NCBI RefSeq assembly: GCF_010974825.1
Contig: NZ_JAAILA010000006.1
Span: 1-42,189 of the forward strand
Direction: 5' to 3'
DNA length: 42,189 bases
Origin: Aeromonas rivipollensis
GTDB lineage: Bacteria > Pseudomonadota > Gammaproteobacteria > Enterobacterales > Aeromonadaceae
Part shown: in pieces, positions 33,931 to 42,189 of the stretch
Numbering within the stretch: position 1 is the first letter of the stretch
How the letters are laid out: each line of letters opens with the position of its first letter
The notes under the pieces: model-generated
The model's input: only the letters and a program-made list of their open reading frames with translations
What the model was told of the DNA's origin: nothing
Databases searched by the model: none
Translations under genes and position numbers: made by a program

Positions 33931-35376
33931 ATGGCTAACAAGTGGATCGGGGCCCTGAGTCTCCTGTTGTGTGGCCAGCTGATGGCCAGCGAGCTGGTGA
34001 TCGAAAGCTGGCGGATAGATGACAAGGCCCTGTGGGAGGAGAAGATCATTCCCGCCTTCGAGGCCGCTCACCCGGGCATCCAGGTGAGCTTCAACGGGGT
34101 GCAGAACGTCGAATACATGCCGACCCTCTGGGCCAGCCTGAAGGCGGGCAAGGCCGGGGACCTCATCACCTGCCGCCCGTTCGACGACTCCCTGGCCCTG
34201 TTCAAGGCGGGCCATCTGGCGGAGCTGAGCGAGATGGCCGGGATGGAGAACTTCCCGAGCTTCGCCCAGTCCCCCTGGCAGACCGATAGCGGCGCCCAGA
34301 CCTTCTGCGTGCCCATGGCCTCCGTCATTCACGGCTTCTTCTACAACAAGCAGATCTTCAGTGAGCTGGGGCTGGCGGTGCCGCAGACCCGGGACGAGTT
34401 CTTCGCCGTGCTCGACAAGGTGAAGGCGGATGGCCGCTATGTGCCGCTGGCCATGAGTGGCTCTGAGAGCTGGGTCGCCTCCGAGCTGGGCTTCCAGAAC
34501 ATAGGCCCCAACTACTGGAAAGGGGAGGATGGCCGGCTGGCGCTGATCGCGGGCCAGGAGCGGCTCGACAACCCGCAATACGTCAAGGTGTTCGAGGAGC
34601 TGGCTCGCTGGCGCACCTATCTCGGCGAGGGGGGCGAGGGTCGTGACTACGCCACCACCAACGAGCTGTTCACCTCCGGCAAGGCCGCCTTCTATGCGGC
34701 CGGCTCCTGGGAGATAGCCCCCTTCACCGGCAAGGTGGACTTCGGTGTCATGCGCCCCCCTGTGGCCAAACAGGGTGACGGTTGCTTCTTTACCGATCAC
34801 ACCGACATCGGCATGGGGATGAACCCGGCCAGCAAGAACAAGGAGGCCGCCATGACCTTCCTGCAGTGGCTGACCACCTCCCAGTTTGCCGAGCTCTATA
34901 CCAACTCGCTGCCGGGGTTCTTCTCCCTCTCCAACCACTTCTTCGAGGCCACCAACCCGGCGGCCAAAGAGATGATGGAGTGGCGGGATCAGTGTGACTC
35001 CACCATCCGGGTCGCCACCCAGATCCTCTCTCGCGGCACCCCCAAGCTGGGGGATGAGCTGGCCGAGGTGAGCCAGGGGGTGTTGCTCGGCACCATGGCG
35101 CCGCAAGCCGCCGCCGATCGGCTGGAGCAGGGATTGAAGGGCTGGTACGCCCCTCATCAGAGCCAGCAGGCCAAGGCCCTGGACTGCCAATGCGCGGCTC
35201 CCGCCGCCGTCTCTGCTGCTCCCGCCACGGTTGAGTCTGTCATCGCTGCGCCATCCGCTGCCATCTCGACCGAGCTGAACGCGTCCCCCGTGCCCGCGGC
35301 TGTTGCCCCCTCAACGGCGGCCTCGACCGACGTCGAGCAGGCGCTGGCCAGCGAGCTGGAAGCGCCGCAGCCCTGA
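33931..35376 (+). CDS. Family 1 extracellular solute-binding protein with C-terminal Ala/Pro-rich tail
   Basis: A 481-residue exported protein: signal peptide MANKWIGALSLLLCGQLMAS, then SELVIESWRIDDKALWEEKIIPAFEAAHPGI, the start of carbohydrate-type (family 1) binding proteins, with YNKQIFSELGL, GSWEIAPF, GKAAFYAAGSW and ASKNKEAAMTFLQWL typical of the two lobes. Residues from about 410 on form an unusual tail of about 70 residues rich in Ala, Pro, Ser and Val (SAAPATVESVIAAPSAA...). No ABC permease or ATPase is adjacent. AGGAGG overlaps the chemoreceptor's stop. Paired with the receptor, it may mainly serve chemotaxis. The ligand, probably a sugar or oligosaccharide, is inferred only from the family. 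Confidence 0.88.
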   Translation: MANKWIGALSLLLCGQLMASELVIESWRIDDKALWEEKIIPAFEAAHPGIQVSFNGVQNVEYMPTLWASLKAGKAGDLITCRPFDDSLALFKAGHLAELSEMAGMENFPSFAQSPWQTDSGAQTFCVPMASVIHGFFYNKQIFSELGLAVPQTRDEFFAVLDKVKADGRYVPLAMSGSESWVASELGFQNIGPNYWKGEDGRLALIAGQERLDNPQYVKVFEELARWRTYLGEGGEGRDYATTNELFTSGKAAFYAAGSWEIAPFTGKVDFGVMRPPVAKQGDGCFFTDHTDIGMGMNPASKNKEAAMTFLQWLTTSQFAELYTNSLPGFFSLSNHFFEATNPAAKEMMEWRDQCDSTIRVATQILSRGTPKLGDELAEVSQGVLLGTMAPQAAADRLEQGLKGWYAPHQSQQAKALDCQCAAPAAVSAAPATVESVIAAPSAAISTELNASPVPAAVAPSTAASTDVEQALASELEAPQP

Positions 35377-35390
35377 AGGACAGCACCATG

Positions 35391-35420
35391 AAAAACGGGA
35401 GGCATCAGCCTCCCGTTTTT
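35391..35420. terminator. Bidirectional intrinsic terminator
   Basis: A5-CGGGAGGC-loop-GCCTCCCG-T5, symmetrical, ends the chemoreceptor operon on the plus strand and the acetyltransferase gene on the minus strand. Confidence 0.9.
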
Positions 35421-35451
35421 ATTTGCGCCAGACGCCTACTGTGTCAGACAC

Positions 35452-36246
35452 CTACGGCTGGTGAGCCCAGCGGCACAGGCTGCCGATGCGCGCCACCGGA
35501 ACGAAGCCCAGGGCGCGGTAGACCCGCTGGGCGTGGTAGTGCTCGTCGGCCACTATGATGAGCTGCCTGGCCCGCTCGAACCCCTGGCGGGCGACCTGGC
35601 TCAGCAGCTGACGGCAGAGGCCCCGGTTGCGCCAATCCTGATGGGTGCGTACCAGCTGAAAGCGCCCCATGGTGCCGGTGAAGAAGAGGCCGCAGCTGGC
35701 CACCAGACGATCCCCCTGCCAGATCCCCCACCACTGTCCCAACCCATCGGCGATCATGGCCTGATAGAGGTCGCGCCGCGACTGAAGGTAGGCAAGGTAG
35801 CTCGCCTCCCCATGGCCCGAGTCCCTGTCATCGAGCTCCAGGGTCAGCCAGTCATCCCAGTCGGCGGGGGTGAAGGGGCGGGCTGGGGCGAGATCCTGGT
35901 CGCTCGGGGTCAGCCAGTCGGCCGCCTCCAGCGCCAGCACCACGCACTCCATGTATTGGTATCCCGCCGCCACGAAGCCGGCGACCCGGCTGTTCTGTCC
36001 CTCGGCCAGCGGCCACTGGAAGGTGCGATGGCGGATCTTGGGATCCTGGCCGATCAGCTTGTCGAAGCTGGCTTCGAGCCAACCCTTGTCGCGGTCGCTG
36101 GGCGGAGTGGGGAGCAGCAGATAGTTGCCGAAGTAGTAATCCGGGGCTGTCGGGGTGCGCACGGCCCAGAACCCTTCATGGTCCGTCACCTCGCCCTGAT
36201 AGCGATCGAACAGCAAATCGGTGGCAAAACCGGGGTGATCTTCCAT
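35452..36246 (-). CDS. GNAT-family N-acetyltransferase
   Basis: A 264-residue cytoplasmic protein. The C-terminal half is a GNAT fold with the acetyl-CoA loop region (RFQLVRTHQDWRNRGLCRQLLSQVARQGFE, with the R/QxxGxx/A-like turn) and the late strand LIIVADEHYHAQRVYRALGFVPVARI. The first about 130 residues form a distinct domain (EGFWAVRTPTAPDYYFGNYLLLP ... AGFVAAGYQYMECVVLAL) that also looks GNAT-like, so this may be a tandem protein with one degenerate half. Substrate unknown. GCAGGAG precedes the ATG. Single gene ending at the bidirectional hairpin. Confidence 0.85.
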   Translation of the reverse strand: MEDHPGFATDLLFDRYQGEVTDHEGFWAVRTPTAPDYYFGNYLLLPTPPSDRDKGWLEASFDKLIGQDPKIRHRTFQWPLAEGQNSRVAGFVAAGYQYMECVVLALEAADWLTPSDQDLAPARPFTPADWDDWLTLELDDRDSGHGEASYLAYLQSRRDLYQAMIADGLGQWWGIWQGDRLVASCGLFFTGTMGRFQLVRTHQDWRNRGLCRQLLSQVARQGFERARQLIIVADEHYHAQRVYRALGFVPVARIGSLCRWAHQP

Positions 36247-36300
36247 GACAAGGCTCCTGCAAATGCTTGAATTGATTATCGGCAGGGAGGGGGAGAAGTT

Positions 36301-36323
36301 AAAAAAAGGCCGGGAAACCCGGC
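36301..36323 (-). terminator. Orphan minus-strand terminator
   Basis: GGCCGGG-AAA-CCCGGCC stem followed on the minus strand by T6. The gene it should end is absent: upstream on that strand only a short frame ending ...YDAGGSSWTF-stop (stop at 36342-36344) precedes it, within the 36247-36573 interval that otherwise contains the metF control region. Confidence 0.75.
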
Positions 36324-36506
36324 CAAACAATCACACGCAGATTCAGAACGTCCAGGACGATCCGCCCGCATCATAGCGTGCCTGAGGCCATTTTGGGATG
36401 GGGCCCGCCGTTACTTGGGTCGAATTGCAAAATAAAAAAAATCGTTTATCCCGCCTTCGTGGGCAAATCGATGTTGACTTTGATCCGTTTTCTCATAAAG
36501 ATAGAA

Positions 36507-36530
36507 AGACGTTTAGACGTCCAAACATCC
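36507..36530 (+). promoter_or_regulatory. MetJ operator (tandem Met boxes)
   Basis: Three consecutive 8-bp units read AGACGTTT, AGACGTCC and AAACATCC, matching the MetJ box AGACGTCT in decreasing strength; a partial GACGT at 36536-36540 may extend it. They lie 45-65 bases before metF, predicting repression by MetJ with S-adenosylmethionine. Confidence 0.85.
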
Positions 36531-36537
36531 GTTTTGA

Positions 36538-37470
<933 letters not shown>

Positions 37471-37491
37471 TCCCCATCAGTCAGTAACGAG

Positions 37492-37522
37492 AAAAGCCAA
37501 TGAGTTGCCTCATTGGCTTTTT
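37492..37522. terminator. Bidirectional intrinsic terminator
   Basis: AAAAGCCAATGA-loop-TCATTGGCTTTTT, symmetrical, between metF and the convergent DUF3103 gene. Confidence 0.88.
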
Positions 37523-37536
37523 GCTATGGGTGATGA

Positions 37537-38601
37537 TCAGGGTCTGGTCGGCTGGATCTCCTTGGGCTCCAGCGTGATGACCGCATTGCCGGCGGCGCCG
37601 GGATACTGGTGATAGCTCTGGTCCTGCTCCAGGGTGTAGAAGGTATCCAGGTAGTCGTCGTTGTTGGTCATCCAGGAGTCTGGCAGCGCCTTGACGATGC
37701 GGCCGCCGAGATCGAGGAAGGGGAGGGCTTCCGGCACGCCGCCGGCGGTGAAGCCGAGCTTCAGCGCCTCGATTAGCAGGGCGCTCAGCTCCTTGTAGTT
37801 GACGTTGTCATCCTGCTCCATCATGACGAGGTCGACTGCGCCCCAGCGATAGCGATCCCAGTACACCAGGATCTGGTTCGGGTTGTAATCCGTGTTGTCA
37901 TGGTCGAGGTAGGGCATGTCGACTATGTCCACCACGGGTTCGTCCCGGCCGGGATTGACCCCGGCCACGACGGCGTAGACCTCGGCGGCGCCGAGCAACC
38001 AGGGCTCCTGATCATCGCTGAGCCTGATCTTCTTGAGAATGCTGGTCTTGAGGGGCGCAGTGCTGTCGGCAGCACGGGGGGCTACTTGCATGTCGGCGGC
38101 AGCCAGCGCCTTGCGCATCACCTTCAGACCGGCATTCTTGGCCTTGACGGGATCGGCCTCCACTACCAGCACGGGCCGCGCCGGTGGCTGGTTGACATCG
38201 AGGTAGACCGGATTGCCGGCGCCATCGAAGGCTTCGATGGCGCTCCAGCTCTTCTCATCGCCGCTCGGCACGTAGGCAATCAGCGGCTCTGTTCCCTGCT
38301 TGAGCGCATCGGCCTGCTCGGGGTTGGCCAGTCGCAACTGCATCAGCTGTTTGACTTCACCCTCCAGCCCTTGCCGGTTGATGGCGGCCTGATTGGCATC
38401 TGTGGCCTGCCGTTTGAGGCGTGGGCTCGCCTTTTGCAGCAGGTTGGGCAGCGGACTCTGGTATTCCTGATTGGCGAGCAGGGGCAGCAGATTCTTCTGC
38501 TGCAGTGCGAGCTGGCGTGCCAGCTCCCTGTCCGTGTCGGCGGCATGGGCACTGGCGGTGCCCAGCAGGGTCAGCAATAAAATGACAGCCTGATTCCTCA
38601 T
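37537..38601 (-). CDS. Exported DUF3103-like protein
   Basis: A 354-residue protein with a Sec signal peptide (MRNQAVILLLTLLGTASAHA) and no membrane helix afterwards. I recall this organisation from DUF3103 proteins of Vibrio and Aeromonas (PLIAYVPSGDEKSW ... ARPVLVVEAD), whose function is unknown; this assignment is from memory, not a search. The C-terminal half is rich in Asp/Asn/Tyr (YLDHDNTDYNPNQI, EQDDNVNYKE), compatible with calcium binding. GGAGAAG precedes the ATG. It could be a secreted or periplasmic protein; neighbours give no clue. Confidence 0.7.
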   Translation of the reverse strand: MRNQAVILLLTLLGTASAHAADTDRELARQLALQQKNLLPLLANQEYQSPLPNLLQKASPRLKRQATDANQAAINRQGLEGEVKQLMQLRLANPEQADALKQGTEPLIAYVPSGDEKSWSAIEAFDGAGNPVYLDVNQPPARPVLVVEADPVKAKNAGLKVMRKALAAADMQVAPRAADSTAPLKTSILKKIRLSDDQEPWLLGAAEVYAVVAGVNPGRDEPVVDIVDMPYLDHDNTDYNPNQILVYWDRYRWGAVDLVMMEQDDNVNYKELSALLIEALKLGFTAGGVPEALPFLDLGGRIVKALPDSWMTNNDDYLDTFYTLEQDQSYHQYPGAAGNAVITLEPKEIQPTRP

Positions 38602-38748
38602 TCTTCTTCTCCAGTATTGAGTCTGACAGAGGCGCGCATCGGGAAGAATCTGCGCCTCTTTCTCACTAGACGGGAATGGGGTTCGCCTGTGAACCATCCT
38701 TGCCGAATTATGTGCTGTGTCTCACTGGGGTCTCCCCAGATGGTCAGG

Positions 38749-39900
38749 TCAGGCGCGGAGTCGGTTGACTTGATGCAGCGCCACGCCGACCAGCAATCCC
38801 CAGCAGGCGGAACCGACACCGAGCAGGCTGATCCCCGAGGCCGTGATGAGGAAGGTGAGCAGCGCGGCTTCCCGCTCTTCATCCTGCTGCAGCGCCCCGT
38901 GCAGGCTGCTGCCTATGGTGCCGAGCAGTGCCAGCCCGGCCACGCAAGTCACCAGGGCGGTGGGGAAGGCGTTGAACAAGGCGACCACAGTCGCCCCGAA
39001 GCAACCGGTCAGCAGGTAGAAGCAACCCGCCCACACGGCGGCGGGCCAGCGGCGAGCGGCGTCGGGATCCACCTCCTTGCCCATGCAGATGGCGGCCGTG
39101 ATGGCGGCCAGGTTGAAGGCGTAACCACCGAACGGGGCCAGCAGCAGACCGGTAAGGCCGGTCCAGCCGATCAGGGAGGAGGTGGCCGGTTGATAACCAT
39201 GGGCACGGAGGATCGCGATGCCGGGCATGTTTTGCGACGTCATGGTGACGAGGAACAGCGGCAGCGCTATCCCCAGCATGGCGTTGATGGAAAAGGTTGG
39301 CGAGATCCACACCGGGCTGGAGAGCTGCCAGTGGATCTCAGTCAGCAGCAGCTCGCCCCTCAGGGCGCAGAGCAGCATGCCAGTGGCCAGGACCAGCACC
39401 ATGGTATAGCGGGGCCAGAGGTGGCGGCCGAGCAAGAAAGCCAGCAGCAAGGCGCCAAGCAGCAGGGGATCCTGGGGGGCCACCTTGAACAGGTCCAGCC
39501 CGAATCTGAGCAACACCCCGGCCAGCATGGCGGCGGCCAGCGGAGCCGGAATGTGGCGCATCAGCCTGTCGAACCAGCCGCTGATGCCGCACAGGGTGAT
39601 CAGCAAGGAGGAGATGATGAAGGCGCCTATGGCCTCCGCCAGGCTGAAATTGCCCAGGCTGGTGATAAGCAGGGCGGCCCCCGGTGTTGACCAGGCGGTC
39701 AGCACGGGGATGCGGTAATAGAGGGAGAGGCCGATGCAGCTCACGCCCATGCCGATACCCAGCGTCCATAGCCAGGAGGATACCTGGGCTGCATCGGCGC
39801 CGGCGGCGGTAGCCGCCTGAATGATCAGTACGACCGAACTGGTGTAGCCAACCAGGACGGCGATAAGGCCTGCGACCAGGTGAGGGAGAGCAAAGGGCAT
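38749..39900 (-). CDS. BenE-family transporter (YdcO-like)
   Basis: A 383-residue polytopic inner-membrane protein with about 11-12 hydrophobic helices. MPFALPHLVAGLIAVLVGYTSSVVLIIQAA, LTAWSTPGAALL, and FLVTMTSQNMPGIAILRAHGY with GGYAFNLAAITAAICMG are BenE/benzoate-proton symporter signatures. E. coli YdcO is the closest relative recalled, and there too it is divergent from an XRE-cupin regulator (YdcN), as here. The substrate is unproven; benzoate is known only for BenE of Acinetobacter. AAGGATG precedes the ATG. After the stop, a hairpin CTGGGG/CCCCAG (38725-38739) lacks a T-run. Confidence 0.9.
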   Translation of the reverse strand: MPFALPHLVAGLIAVLVGYTSSVVLIIQAATAAGADAAQVSSWLWTLGIGMGVSCIGLSLYYRIPVLTAWSTPGAALLITSLGNFSLAEAIGAFIISSLLITLCGISGWFDRLMRHIPAPLAAAMLAGVLLRFGLDLFKVAPQDPLLLGALLLAFLLGRHLWPRYTMVLVLATGMLLCALRGELLLTEIHWQLSSPVWISPTFSINAMLGIALPLFLVTMTSQNMPGIAILRAHGYQPATSSLIGWTGLTGLLLAPFGGYAFNLAAITAAICMGKEVDPDAARRWPAAVWAGCFYLLTGCFGATVVALFNAFPTALVTCVAGLALLGTIGSSLHGALQQDEEREAALLTFLITASGISLLGVGSACWGLLVGVALHQVNRLRA

Positions 39901-39928
39901 AGCGACATCCTTGTGTATGCTGATAGCT

Positions 39929-39985
39929 TGTGCGTTATTGCGTACAATATGGCTTTGACTATAGCGGTGTGCGCTATAGCGCACA
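39929..39985. promoter_or_regulatory. Twin palindromic operators between benE-like and XRE genes
   Basis: Two 18-bp palindromes 39 bases apart: TGTGCGTTATTGCGTACA (39929-39946) and the perfect TGTGCGCTATAGCGCACA (39968-39985). They differ at only three positions and lie in the divergent promoter region, so they are presumed binding sites of the XRE-cupin regulator, controlling both genes. Confidence 0.75.
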
Positions 39986-40016
39986 AGGTGAAGATGCAGC
40001 ATTCGGGAGAGGGCGT

Positions 40017-40586
40017 ATGCAGGAGATGAATCGGCATCTGGCTCAGCGATTGAAAGGGCTGCGCGCCGAACTGGGGTGGAGTCTGGATGTGGCTGCCCGC
40101 GAGACCGGGGTGAGCAAGGCCATGCTGGGGCAGATCGAGCGGGGGGAATCCAGCCCGACGGTGGCGACCCTTTGGAAGATTGCCACCGGGTTTCGGGTCT
40201 CCTTCTCCAGCTTTATCGAGCCGACCCCGGCAGTGGCGGGGGAGACGCTCTATCGCATCGCCGATGACATTCGCCAGCAACCGGCGGGCGAAGGCATGCA
40301 GGTGGCGCCGCTGTTCCCCTATGAAAGCCGGTTCGGTTTCGAGCTGTTCGAGTTGACCTTGCTACCCGGCTATCAGCGGGAATCTGAACCCCACGAACCC
40401 GGGGTGACCGAACATGTCATCGTCATCAGCGGGGTGATGGAGGTGCTGGTCGATGGGCAGTGGCGTTCACTGGATCAGGGGGAAGCCGTTCGCTTCGCCG
40501 CCGATCGTCCCCACGGTTACCGCAATCTGGGAATAGCCCCGGCCGTTTTCCACAATCTGATCCACTATCCCGCCACTCGCCCCTGA
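40017..40586 (+). CDS. XRE-family regulator with C-terminal cupin (YdcN-like)
   Basis: A 189-residue regulator. The N-terminal HTH (about 5-62; LAQRLKGLRAELGWSLDVAARETGVSKAMLGQIERGESSPTVATL region) is of Cro/C1 type, and the C-terminal cupin (about 100-185; HEPGVTEHVIVISGVMEVLVDGQ, then GEAVRFAADRPHGYRN) carries the beta-barrel with His/Glu pocket residues for a small effector. Domain order and pairing match YdcN/YdcO. GGGAGAG precedes ATG 40017; a second ATG at 40026 is possible. It is divergent from the transporter with twin operators between them and convergent with, and only 3 bases from, the NnrS gene. Confidence 0.9.
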   Translation: MQEMNRHLAQRLKGLRAELGWSLDVAARETGVSKAMLGQIERGESSPTVATLWKIATGFRVSFSSFIEPTPAVAGETLYRIADDIRQQPAGEGMQVAPLFPYESRFGFELFELTLLPGYQRESEPHEPGVTEHVIVISGVMEVLVDGQWRSLDQGEAVRFAADRPHGYRNLGIAPAVFHNLIHYPATRP

Positions 40587-40589
40587 TGG

Positions 40590-41783
40590 CTAACCCGGAC
40601 GACCGTCCGCTCTGGGGCGGGTCAGGATGGGGGTGTAAACCCAGACAAACAGGCCATAGGCCGCTATCCAGCTCCAGCCGCTCAGGTTCCATCCCGTCAG
40701 TGTCAAGCTGGGCCAATACAGAGGGAGCAAGACCCGCATGAAGGCAGAGAGGATCACCAGCGCGAATGCCAGGGTGATCCTGCGCCCGACATGCAGGGCC
40801 CTGCCGCTGTGACCGAGTGACACCCTGGCAATCATCCCGAGGATCATGGTCCCCATGCAGCCAGCACTGAGCAGGTGACTGGCGAGGGACAAGCTGAGAG
40901 GCAGCCCCGCAGCCTGGGCCGCAAGGGCGAGCAGGCCAAGGGGGATAAACAGGTAAGCCAGGTGCAGCGACCATAGCAGGGGCTGTGCCAGGGTGGTGCC
41001 GGGTCGCCAGCGCAGTTGCCTGCCCAGGTGCAAGCCGGCCGCCACTATATATAGAGGCACCATATATAGAGAGTTGGTCCATGAGTCAGGCAGCAGCCAG
41101 AGCAGCAGGATCAACCAGAGAGAGGCCAAGGCCCCGCGCTCCAGCCAAGGGCTGGGAGGCGCCTTCTCCTGGCCTGTGCCTCTGGCGGTAAAGAAGGGAA
41201 TGACACGTCCGCCCATCACGGCGATCAGGGTGGTGAACAGCAGTACCGTCGTGATGAGCAGATGTTCCACTGCGCTCCACTCATCTCGCCATAACCAGCT
41301 GGCGCCATTGAGCAGAGTCAATATGAGGAGCAGGGGGACAAAGAAGAGGTTGCGCCATTGGCGCGTCATGATGACGGGCTTGGCGAGGAACCAGGCACAG
41401 AGCGGCAACCAGGCCAGATCCAGTGCCATCAGGATGAGATTGCCTTCTCCAAGCCAGGGGAGCAGGCACCTTGGCAGCACCCACAATCCCACGATCAGTG
41501 CCAATGGCCAGCTGCGAACGCCGGGATGAGCCGTCCAGTTCTGGACGGCAGTCAGCAGAAACCCCGCAACTATGGCGGCGCCAAAGCCGAACAACATCTC
41601 ATGAGCGTGCCACCAGATGGGATTGCCAATACCGGGCAGGGCGAACCAGTTATTAAGCTGTCCCAGCCAACCCAGCATGGCCAGGCAGGAAAACAGGGCT
41701 CCGAGCAAGAAGAAGGGGCGGAACCCCAAGCGGAACAGCGGGACTATCTGCTCTTCCTTGTGGCTATCGAGGATCTGGTGCAT
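40590..41783 (-). CDS. NnrS-family heme/copper membrane protein
   Basis: A 397-residue polytopic membrane protein. The NnrS signature is present: FRLGFRPFFLLGALFS, then WWHAHEMLFGFGAAIVAGFLLTAVQNWT with the paired His, GGRVIPFFTARG, and a late ASHLLSAGCMGTMILGMIARVSLGHSGR. About 12 hydrophobic helices are visible. NnrS proteins are linked to nitric-oxide or nitrosative-stress metabolism and are often NsrR-controlled. Here no denitrification gene is adjacent. AAGG lies nine bases before the ATG at 41783. The promoter region carries a perfect inverted repeat. Confidence 0.92.
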   Translation of the reverse strand: MHQILDSHKEEQIVPLFRLGFRPFFLLGALFSCLAMLGWLGQLNNWFALPGIGNPIWWHAHEMLFGFGAAIVAGFLLTAVQNWTAHPGVRSWPLALIVGLWVLPRCLLPWLGEGNLILMALDLAWLPLCAWFLAKPVIMTRQWRNLFFVPLLLILTLLNGASWLWRDEWSAVEHLLITTVLLFTTLIAVMGGRVIPFFTARGTGQEKAPPSPWLERGALASLWLILLLWLLPDSWTNSLYMVPLYIVAAGLHLGRQLRWRPGTTLAQPLLWSLHLAYLFIPLGLLALAAQAAGLPLSLSLASHLLSAGCMGTMILGMIARVSLGHSGRALHVGRRITLAFALVILSAFMRVLLPLYWPSLTLTGWNLSGWSWIAAYGLFVWVYTPILTRPRADGRPG

Positions 41784-41795
41784 GACAGCAACCTT

Positions 41796-41846
41796 AATTG
41801 AACATTTGAAAAGCAACTGTATAATGGGCTTTTCAAATGTTCAATT
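41796..41846. promoter_or_regulatory. Perfect 19-bp-arm inverted repeat at the NnrS promoter
   Basis: AATTGAACATTTGAAAAGC (41796-41814) is exactly complementary to GCTTTTCAAATGTTCAATT (41828-41846), with a 13-base spacer. Each arm contains TTGAA-CAT-TTGAA. On the minus strand the spacer carries a TATAC-like -10, so the promoter sits between or across the arms, 13-63 bases before the NnrS start. It does not closely match the NsrR consensus AAGATGYATTT. Confidence 0.8.
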
Positions 41847-41942
41847 TAAATCCAGGGAATGGCGTTTCGGGCGGGACAGTGGGTAAAAAAGGAACGTCTT
41901 GCTGCAGAACTGAGCGAACGAGCGTTGAAGGTGAAAAAGCCC

Positions 41943-42086
41943 TTGTCATCCCGGCGCGGCTCCCTATAATGCGCCCCTACCAGCACGGCGGAACACGCCG
42001 AACTGATGAGCCAGCTTCCCAGCGAAGTAGGCGCCGAAAGAAAAGCGAACACAACCGCTTGACTTTCGAAGTGAGGAGCGTAAAAT
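41943..42086 (+). promoter_or_regulatory. Tandem rRNA promoters P1 and P2
   Basis: P1: TTGTCA (41943-41948), 16 bases, TATAAT (41965-41970), then GCGCCCC discriminator. P2: TTGACT (42059-42064), 16 bases, TAAAAT (42081-42086), then GCGCCTC. Both have 16-base spacers and GC-rich discriminators, the stringently controlled rrn type. Confidence 0.85.
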
Positions 42087-42189
42087 GCGCCTCCTCAACG
42101 TGATAAGCGTGACGCTCTTTAACAATTTGAATCAAGCAATCTGTGTGGGCACTCACAGCATCGAACATCAAACAATTTTGTTGATTTTC
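42087..42189 (+). promoter_or_regulatory. rRNA operon leader with boxA (16S gene beyond the window)
   Basis: GCTCTTTAACAA at 42114-42125 is the boxA antitermination element, followed by TCTGTGTGGGCACTCA, as in the E. coli rrn leader. The mature 16S sequence is not yet reached at the right edge. Confidence 0.85.

Overview
The window is GC-rich gammaproteobacterial chromosome, most likely Aeromonas or a close relative. This is inferred from a core gene set (recC-recB-recD without ptrA, glnK-amtB, ssb/uvrA, ompW, metF, DUF3811 and DUF3103 proteins), abundant chemoreceptors, and an rRNA-operon leader of the enterobacterial/Aeromonas type at the right edge. Most genes carry a good Shine-Dalgarno sequence and most transcription units end in a clear intrinsic terminator.

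Layout. 197-9296 is the recC-recB-recD operon, with 4-base stop/start overlaps; recC carries an in-frame 17-residue tandem expansion. Only 2 bases after recD begins a strikingly AT-rich two-gene cassette (9299-10534): a stand-alone GT51 peptidoglycan glycosyltransferase domain with no visible membrane anchor, directly abutted by a Pol-beta-type nucleotidyltransferase-like protein. It is followed by a repeat cluster (10603-11137) of two REP-doublet (REPIN-like) copies, one carrying a fossil of the 3' end of the neighbouring glyoxalase gene, with a long hairpin repeat between them. This cassette at the tail of recBCD is the best candidate for an undescribed system; a defence or RecBCD-linked role is inference only.

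11134-16179 holds a VOC protein with a divergent AraC regulator, the nitrogen-control operon glnK-amtB (sigma-54 promoter and NtrC sites visible), a PAS-GGDEF diguanylate cyclase and a small secreted BamE-like protein. 16242-23208 has a chemoreceptor, a His/Met-rich periplasmic protein divergent from an OmpR/EnvZ-type two-component system, and a Fur-box-preceded catecholate-type TonB receptor. 23516-30513 contains a cold-shock protein, a DUF3811 protein, two solo genes (a 40-residue basic protein and a periplasmic binding protein), ssb, a CsgD/VpsT-like LuxR regulator and uvrA with a near-consensus SOS box.

30681-37470 contains a 41-residue membrane protein, ompW with an FNR-like site, a chemoreceptor-plus-solute-binding-protein operon lacking any transporter, a GNAT acetyltransferase and metF behind MetJ boxes. 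37537-42189 contains a DUF3103 protein, a BenE-type transporter and divergent XRE-cupin regulator with twin palindromic operators, an NnrS-family membrane protein with a perfect 19-bp-arm inverted repeat in its promoter, and two stringent-type rRNA promoters with a boxA leader; the 16S gene itself lies beyond the window.
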